Source: a bacterium (GTDB lineage Bacteria > Zixibacteria > MSB-5A5 > GN15 > FEB-12). Taken from it: 9,688 nucleotides of DNA. Below, one piece after another: positions 5,166 through 9,688 of the stretch. A model generated the notes under the pieces. That model ran no database searches. It was not told where the DNA came from and saw only the letters and a list, made by a program, of their open reading frames with translations. Positions within the stretch are counted from its first letter, which is position 1. The number at the start of each line of letters is the position of its first letter. Made by a program: the position numbers and the translations under genes. The stretch covers positions 1 through 9,688 of the forward strand of contig DAOWIM010000244.1 of NCBI GenBank assembly GCA_030640905.1. The letters run 5' to 3'.

Positions 5166-7628
5166 TTACCTGAACGTTGTGCCTATCTGGAAATGTGGTT
5201 TCCACCCTTGTTTCTCATCTCGTAAGACGTCCAGCGGATAGGCGAAATCGAACCCGATAGTACCTATCCCCGGAACCAATACCCTGAATCCAATGCCGAC
5301 GCCTCTGTAGAGACCCTTCAGCGGCTTGATATCGCTCATATTCAGCCAGGAGTTACCGGCGTCAAAAAACAGAAGGGCGTAGAGTTGCCGCTCGGCTATC
5401 GGAATCTGAAGTTCAAGGTTGGTTACTAACATATACTTGCCGCGTACCCTGGTGCGATACTGGTTGAAGGAAGTGTCACTTGGAACAGCGGTCCCGCTTG
5501 TAACACCAGCCGAGTCTGCATAGTAGTAGGCTGTATCAACATCCTTGATCAGAGAGTCGGGAGTCAGGACGCCATCATCGTAGCCCCGAACGATTCCATC
5601 GTAAGCTGTCCCGCCCGGAGTAAAACGATCCGACACCAGAATGCGGTTGTCGCCTGCAGGGGAGGTGACAACACCGTACTGGATTTTTGCCGCCAGAGCT
5701 ATTTTCCAGACAATTGGAATGAACTTGGCAATCGATATTGAGTGTTTCTGATATTTCCAGAACCCGCCCAGCATGCCACCGGTTGTCTCAAAGCGGTAAG
5801 ACAGCATCGAACCCTTCGTGGCGAACTCGGGGAGGTTACGTGAATCACGGGTGATCGTAGCAGTGATTCGAGAACCAGACAGCCACTCATCCTCATACTC
5901 GGCAATAGATCCCGGGTAAGGGTTATAAACGCTCTGTCGCACGAGAACGTCTAGCGTATCCGTCCGCCTCCATAAATGAGCTGCTTTATATGAGTTGCTT
6001 TCGACAAATCCTTCTGAAAGATCGTGAAATTTGTTCCGCTCCAGGCGATACGACGCAAAGACCCGGAAATAGTTGTCCGGCCAGCGGAGGCGACGACCGA
6101 TCCGCAGAGATCCGCCCTGACGTCCCTCGGTGTAATCGCTAAACCACTGGCGATTGAGGGTGTAGATGTCGGCGCCAAACAAAGTGGGATAGCCAAACAT
6201 CCACGGCTCGGTAAAGGAGAGTGAGAACGAGTTGCGGCGGCTGCCGAAATCAGTATTGAAATTCAGGCTCTGGCCGGTTCCCCGAAAATTGGGGATGCCC
6301 ATTCCGAGGTTACCCACAACTTTGTCCTGGCTGTTGTAGCCGGCTCCCGCCGAGACCTGGCCGGTCTGTTTTTCCTCGACCTCAAATTCAATATCGACAT
6401 CACCGCTGGCAGTCGGGACCGGTGTCGGCAGGGCGTTGGCAAAATAGTTGAGGGCCATCACGTCGCGAACAGAACGAAGCAACAGCGATCGATTGAATAC
6501 CTGGCCGGGAAGCACCGATATCTCTCGCCGGATAACGTGGTCTCTGGTTTTGGTGTTACCGATTATTTTGACCAGATTGATATGCGAGGGTAGACCCTCG
6601 GTGAAATCATACGAAATGTCGATGATGGAGTCGGCTCGAGTAGTGCGTTCATCAAAAACCTGAACATGAAGGTGGCCGATTTCCTGATACGTTGTGTACA
6701 ACTCCATGATTGATTCTTCATATTTCTCTTCATCGAAGACGTCACCTTCGGAGAATTTCAGCGTGCGCTTTAATATGTCGGTGGCGAGGATATCGTTATT
6801 ACTCAATTCAGTCTTCCCGAAGTAGTAGCGGGGGCCTTCGTAAACTTCGAGAAATATGGTCATGCGGTTGCGGGTGGAGTCGATGGTCATCGAATCGGAA
6901 ATCAGATAAGCATCAATATAGCCCAGATGGTGAAGTTCGGCGATCACCTTCTCAAGGTCTTCTTCGTACTTGTCTTGGGCAAAATTGGAAGTCTTAAGAA
7001 ATCCGCGTTTGCGGTTACGCATCTTCTTGATCAGGTCACCGGCTTCCACAGCAACATTACCGGAAACAACAACCTTTTCGACCTTGACCTTGGAACGTTC
7101 GGTGATCCGGTAGGTGAGAATGGCCTCGGAGGAATCGGAATTGTACTCAAGAGTATGGTCAACTTCGGCTTGGAAGTACCCCTTCTCGGAGTAGATATCT
7201 CGGATCTTTTGAGCTTTGGCGTGGACCAGGTATGGCGAGATATATCCGCCGACACCGAGCTTGAGTTTTTCTTTGAGATCGTCGGAATCAATTTTGTCGT
7301 TGTTGGTAAATTCCAGGCCGGTTAGTTTGGGCAACTCTTCGACAATGATATAGACCTTCAGGCCGCCGTCGGTCTCCTCAGCTTCGATCCGGACATCAGA
7401 GAAAAGTCCCAGCCCGTAGAGGCGGGAGATGGTTTCGCTGATGGCAGTGGGAGTCAGCGGGGTGCCTTTAGCTACCGAGGCTACCCCCAGGATCAGGGAT
7501 CGCGAGGCGCCCTTGTTGCCCTCGACTTCAACGCCGACTATGTTATACTCGGCTTGTGCCTGAAGCAGACCTGTGCCAAGCAGCAGTAATGCGAGGGTCA
7601 GGAGAGCTGTCCGTGCTCTTTGGGTCAA
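5166..7628 (-). CDS. bamA: Outer membrane protein assembly factor BamA
   Basis: BamA is the Omp85 core of the BAM machine that inserts beta-barrel proteins into the outer membrane. Residues here count from the longest frame (TTG at 7646, 826 aa). A signal peptide (about 7-32, ending LLQAQA) leads into five POTRA domains (about 34-104, 105-183, 184-271, 272-352 and 353-425). The 16-strand barrel runs from about 427 to the end and carries the hallmark VRGY of loop 6 at 686-689. About 40 polar residues follow that motif (700-730). The C-terminus reads HFQIGTTFR, so one Arg follows the usual terminal Phe. I chose the TTG at 7628 because AGGTGG lies 5 nt upstream of it and it gives a normal signal peptide. 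The TTG at 7646, abutting the rplU stop, has no visible ribosome binding site. Located between rplU and skp in one run. Confidence 0.96.
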   Translation of the reverse strand: MTQRARTALLTLALLLLGTGLLQAQAEYNIVGVEVEGNKGASRSLILGVASVAKGTPLTPTAISETISRLYGLGLFSDVRIEAEETDGGLKVYIIVEELPKLTGLEFTNNDKIDSDDLKEKLKLGVGGYISPYLVHAKAQKIRDIYSEKGYFQAEVDHTLEYNSDSSEAILTYRITERSKVKVEKVVVSGNVAVEAGDLIKKMRNRKRGFLKTSNFAQDKYEEDLEKVIAELHHLGYIDAYLISDSMTIDSTRNRMTIFLEVYEGPRYYFGKTELSNNDILATDILKRTLKFSEGDVFDEEKYEESIMELYTTYQEIGHLHVQVFDERTTRADSIIDISYDFTEGLPSHINLVKIIGNTKTRDHVIRREISVLPGQVFNRSLLLRSVRDVMALNYFANALPTPVPTASGDVDIEFEVEEKQTGQVSAGAGYNSQDKVVGNLGMGIPNFRGTGQSLNFNTDFGSRRNSFSLSFTEPWMFGYPTLFGADIYTLNRQWFSDYTEGRQGGSLRIGRRLRWPDNYFRVFASYRLERNKFHDLSEGFVESNSYKAAHLWRRTDTLDVLVRQSVYNPYPGSIAEYEDEWLSGSRITATITRDSRNLPEFATKGSMLSYRFETTGGMLGGFWKYQKHSISIAKFIPIVWKIALAAKIQYGVVTSPAGDNRILVSDRFTPGGTAYDGIVRGYDDGVLTPDSLIKDVDTAYYYADSAGVTSGTAVPSDTSFNQYRTRVRGKYMLVTNLELQIPIAERQLYALLFFDAGNSWLNMSDIKPLKGLYRGVGIGFRVLVPGIGTIGFDFAYPLDVLRDEKQGWKPHFQIGTTFR

Positions 7629-7633
7629 AGCAA

Positions 7634-7639
7634 CCACCT
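7634..7639 (-). promoter_or_regulatory. Start-deciding ribosome binding site of bamA
   Basis: The minus strand reads AGGTGG here, 5 nt before a TTG at 7628. The alternative TTG codons at 7646 and 7643 have no purine-rich site ahead of them, and the GTG at 7637 overlaps this one. It is a near match rather than a perfect one, so the start is likely but not certain. Confidence 0.5.
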
Positions 7640-7646
7640 GCAACAA

Positions 7647-7967
7647 TTAGGCTTTCGGTACCACTATCTTGTTGATGCGAATCTCGGTAAAATCCTGTCG
7701 GTGACCCATACTGCGATGATACTTAGTGCGGCGTTTGTACACGCGTATCTCGACTTTGTCGTCCTTGCCGTTGTCGACAACCTCGGCTTCGATTTTGGCG
7801 TCGGTAACAAAAGGTCTTCCGGTCAGGGTCTCTTTGTCGTCACTGATCAGCATGACCTCATTAATGTCGAATTTTGTGCCTTTCTCAGTGTCCTGGAAAG
7901 GCACTTTTACAAGTGCTCCTTCTTCGGCCTGATACTGAAAACCCGATAGCTTGAAGACAGCATACAT
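7647..7967 (-). CDS. rplU: Large ribosomal subunit protein bL21
   Basis: bL21 binds 23S rRNA in the 50S subunit. The 106-residue length is normal for the family. It starts with MYAVFKLSGFQYQAEEG (1-17), close to the canonical MYAVFKxGGKQYxVxEGD pattern. It continues with FDINEVMLISD (33-43) and GRPFVTDAKIEAEVVDNGKDDKV (50-72), and ends with the RNA-binding KRRTKYHRSMGHRQ stretch (78-91). The ATG has GGAGG 10 nt upstream, a slightly long spacing. It is the first gene of the leftward run rplU-bamA-skp-lpxD. Most bacteria place rpmA (bL27) directly after rplU; here bamA follows instead, with only 18 nt between the rplU stop and the chosen bamA start. Confidence 0.96.
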   Translation of the reverse strand: MYAVFKLSGFQYQAEEGALVKVPFQDTEKGTKFDINEVMLISDDKETLTGRPFVTDAKIEAEVVDNGKDDKVEIRVYKRRTKYHRSMGHRQDFTEIRINKIVVPKA

Positions 7968-7977
7968 ATTTAGTAAT

Positions 7978-7982
7978 CCTCC
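7978..7982 (-). promoter_or_regulatory. rplU ribosome binding site
   Basis: GGAGG on the minus strand, 10 nt before the rplU ATG. A strong core with slightly long spacing. Confidence 0.7.
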
Positions 7983-8020
7983 GATTCCAATTTAAACGTC
8001 CAATTCCAGTTAAGCCAATA

Positions 8021-8048
8021 ATACTAACATATTTACACGGACTGTCAA
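8021..8048 (-). promoter_or_regulatory. Predicted sigma70-type promoter of rplU operon
   Basis: On the minus strand a perfect TTGACA (8048-8043) is followed after 16 nt by TAGTAT (8026-8021, 4/6). The overlapping TATTAT (8023-8018, 5/6) is a better -10 match but at 19-nt spacing. The region between is AT-rich. Transcription would begin around 8010-8015, leaving a leader of about 45 nt before rplU. It probably drives rplU, bamA, skp and lpxD together, since no other strong promoter is seen in the short gaps between them. Confidence 0.5.
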
Positions 8049-8161
8049 GCCAATTCTTTCAAACAAGCGTCAAATGACTGTCGGCATGGTCCTTACACCG
8101 GTCAGTGAAGGCCTGGTTCCATTTTAATTGCCGGTTTGGCGGTCGAGTTTTCTCATACCGT

Positions 8162-8190
8162 TTGGCTGCTGGCCCGCAATTGGATATATT
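8162..8190 (+). promoter_or_regulatory. Predicted sigma70-type promoter of uvrB
   Basis: TTGGCT (8162-8167, 4/6 to -35) is followed after exactly 17 nt by TATATT (8185-8190, 5/6 to -10). Transcription would begin near 8197, giving a 34-nt leader that contains an AGGA ribosome binding site (8219-8222) 8 nt before the uvrB ATG. A competing pair, TTGACA (8189-8194) with TAGATT (8213-8218), would start the transcript downstream of that site, so it is less attractive. Confidence 0.45.
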
Positions 8191-8200
8191 GACAGGTCAA
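8189..8200. promoter_or_regulatory. Perfect 12-bp palindrome, candidate repressor operator at uvrB
   Basis: TTGAC-AG-GTCAA is an inverted repeat with two 5-bp arms and a 2-bp centre. It overlaps the end of the predicted -10 box and the expected transcription start of uvrB, where a bound repressor would block transcription. uvrB belongs to the LexA (SOS) regulon in many bacteria, and LexA sites differ between phyla, so a lineage-specific LexA box is a reasonable guess. It does not match the E. coli or Bacillus box. Confidence 0.4.
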
Positions 8201-8230
8201 TCGTTATTCAGGTAGATTAGGATACGATCA

Positions 8231-9688
8231 ATGAGTGATTCAAAGACAGCGACCCGGCCAGAGTTTCGCCTCAATTCAACTTTCAAACCGAAGGGCGACC
8301 AGCCTCAGGCGATTAGGGAGTTGGTGGAGGGCTTAGAGCAGGGACGAGGGCACCAGACTTTGCTGGGGGTGACCGGTTCGGGTAAGACGTTTACCATTGC
8401 CAATGTTATTGCGCAGTGTCGGCGGCCTACGCTGGTGATTTCTCATAATAAGACTCTCGCGGCGCAACTCTATGGTGAATTCAAAGCGTTTTTCCCACAT
8501 AACGCCGTTGAGTTTTTTATCAGCTACTACGATTACTACCAGCCCGAAGCCTACCTGCCGACCACCGACACCTACATTGAAAAAGATACCGCCATGAATG
8601 ACGATATTGACCGGTTGCGTCTCCGTGCGACCGCCTCGCTTCTGGAGCGGGATGATGTCATAATCGTCGCCTCGGTCTCCTGCATTTATGGACTCGGTTC
8701 ACCGGAAGAATACAAACGGCAGCTTCTTTTTCTGGAAGCGGGGGAGGAAGCGGACCGCGACGAAGTAATCCGGCGGCTCATTGCCATCCATTACCGACGC
8801 AACGATATTGATTTCTCCCGGGGGAAGTTCCGGGTGCGCGGGGATACGCTCGAACTGATACCATCGTACCACGAGAACGCATTTCGTGTCGAGTTCTACG
8901 GTGACATGATCGAACGGATATCAGAGATTGATCCACTCACCGGCGAGGTACTCAAAGAACGCCCCAAAATTGCAATCTACCCGGCCAAGCACTTTATTAC
9001 CTCCAAACCAGCGCTGAAGCGCGCCATCAAATTGATCAAGGCAGAGTTGGGTGAGACGCTTGAGAAATTCCGGTCCGAGGACAAACTTCTGGAAGCTCAG
9101 CGACTGGAGGGCCGTACCAAGTATGATCTTGAGATGTTGCAGGAGATTGGATACTGCACCGGCGTGGAGAACTATTCCCGTCATCTTTCAGGGCGTCAGG
9201 CCGGGGAGAGACCTTATACTCTGATTGATTTTTTCCCCGATGATTTCCTGACGATCATAGACGAGTCACATCAGTCTGTGCCGCAGATTCGAGGGATGTT
9301 TGCCGGTGATCGCAGTCGCAAGGAAACGTTAGTTACGCACGGTTTCCGTTTGCCATCCGCTCTTGATAACCGTCCGCTCTATTTTGACGAGTGGGAGGCT
9401 CTAACCAGACAGAAGATATTTATCTCGGCTACACCTGCAGAGTATGAGTTGGAGCATTCCGAAGGAGTCGTTGTTGATCAGGTGATCCGCCCAACCGGTC
9501 TGCTTGATCCGGAAATTACGATCAAGCCGCTTGGCAACCAGGTGGACGATCTGCTGGAACAGGTTCGGCAACGGGCTGCCCGAGGGGAGCGGACCCTGGT
9601 GACCACCCTGACCAAGCGAATGTCCGAAGACCTGACAGACTACATGAAGCGGATGGGCGTGCGTGTTCGCTACCTTCATAGTGAAATC
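8231..9688 (+). CDS. uvrB: UvrABC excinuclease subunit B, partial (3' end outside window)
   Basis: UvrB receives damaged DNA from UvrA, verifies the lesion by inserting its beta hairpin, and recruits UvrC for incision in nucleotide excision repair. The window holds the first 486 residues of what is normally a 660-680-residue protein. Visible motifs: Walker A GVTGSGKT (46-53), NKTLAAQLYGEF (73-84) and the damage-probing beta hairpin YYDYYQPEAYLP (99-110). Further on are GYCTGVENYSRHLSGR (307-322), the DESH helicase motif II (344-347), GFRLPSALDNRPL (371-383), FISATPAEYELE (397-408), RPTGLLDP (420-427) and TTLTKRMSEDLT (458-469). The last helicase motif, the UvrC-binding domain and the stop lie beyond the edge. 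The ATG has AGGA 8 nt upstream and places the conserved FRLNSTFKPKGDQPQAI segment at residues 12-28. Confidence 0.97.
   Translation, partial: MSDSKTATRPEFRLNSTFKPKGDQPQAIRELVEGLEQGRGHQTLLGVTGSGKTFTIANVIAQCRRPTLVISHNKTLAAQLYGEFKAFFPHNAVEFFISYYDYYQPEAYLPTTDTYIEKDTAMNDDIDRLRLRATASLLERDDVIIVASVSCIYGLGSPEEYKRQLLFLEAGEEADRDEVIRRLIAIHYRRNDIDFSRGKFRVRGDTLELIPSYHENAFRVEFYGDMIERISEIDPLTGEVLKERPKIAIYPAKHFITSKPALKRAIKLIKAELGETLEKFRSEDKLLEAQRLEGRTKYDLEMLQEIGYCTGVENYSRHLSGRQAGERPYTLIDFFPDDFLTIIDESHQSVPQIRGMFAGDRSRKETLVTHGFRLPSALDNRPLYFDEWEALTRQKIFISATPAEYELEHSEGVVVDQVIRPTGLLDPEITIKPLGNQVDDLLEQVRQRAARGERTLVTTLTKRMSEDLTDYMKRMGVRVRYLHSEI

Larger units (their letters stand above)
7968..8230. other. Divergent intergenic region between rplU and uvrB
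   Basis: This 263-bp gap carries the rplU ribosome binding site and promoter on the left and the uvrB promoter, palindrome and ribosome binding site on the right. The central part (about 8050-8160) shows only a small GTCA-AA-TGAC inverted repeat at 8069-8078 and no coding signal. Confidence 0.6.

Noticed and set aside
6927..7325. Long plus-strand open frame (132 codons) inside bamA
   Set aside because: Antisense to the POTRA-coding region, with no ribosome binding site or family resemblance; long antisense frames are common opposite such genes.
7620..7949. Plus-strand open frame opposite rplU
   Set aside because: It lies wholly over rplU and the bamA start, has no ribosome binding site and no recognisable motif; bL21 on the other strand is certain.
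8189..8218. TTGACA plus TAGATT as the uvrB promoter
   Set aside because: 18-nt spacing is possible, but the transcript would start downstream of the AGGA ribosome binding site. The pair TTGGCT/TATATT upstream fits better, and TTGACA is explained as half of a palindrome.
8921..9184. Minus-strand open frame inside uvrB
   Set aside because: Antisense to a highly conserved part of uvrB with no supporting signal.

Overview
The window reads as chromosomal core sequence from a diderm (LPS-type) bacterium. The outer-membrane genes bamA, an OmpH/Skp-type chaperone gene and lpxD sit among housekeeping genes for NAD synthesis, rRNA methylation, ssDNA binding, ribosomal protein bL21 and nucleotide excision repair. 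Base composition is moderate and looks even across the genes. Gene order (rplU directly before bamA, lpxD not followed by fabZ/lpxA) does not match the usual proteobacterial arrangement. An FCB-like or candidate-phylum lineage is possible, but that is a weak inference from order and sequence flavour only. No transposase, integrase, tRNA, rRNA or CRISPR array was seen.

Layout. (1) 1-2141, minus strand, transcribed leftwards: nadE, rsmI, then a multi-membrane-span PAP2-like gene cut by the window edge. The three are tightly packed (8-bp gap, then a 4-bp stop/start overlap) and look like one operon. (2) 2142-2272 is a compact divergent promoter region serving nadE (left) and ssb (right). (3) 2273-3575, plus strand: ssb with a terminator, then a roughly 230-bp non-coding stretch rich in inverted repeats, then a small two-span membrane protein with a HAMP-like segment and no output domain. 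(4) 3590-7967, minus strand, transcribed leftwards: rplU, bamA, ompH/skp, lpxD, again tightly packed. It converges on the HAMP-like gene with a shared terminator-like hairpin between them. (5) 7968-8230 is a second divergent promoter region. (6) 8231 to the end, plus strand: the first 486 codons of uvrB.

How the genes fit together. OmpH/Skp carries unfolded outer-membrane proteins across the periplasm, BamA folds them into the outer membrane, and LpxD makes the lipid A precursor for the same membrane. Ribosomal protein bL21 at the head of this run suggests envelope building shares a promoter with ribosome synthesis. nadE and rsmI are housekeeping genes. ssb and uvrB serve DNA repair and replication.

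Most of the window is ordinary. The parts worth a second look are the nested palindrome and accompanying hairpins upstream of the HAMP-like gene, a perfect palindrome at the uvrB promoter that could be a damage-response operator, and the rplU-bamA linkage without rpmA. I did not find convincing evidence for a new multi-gene system.
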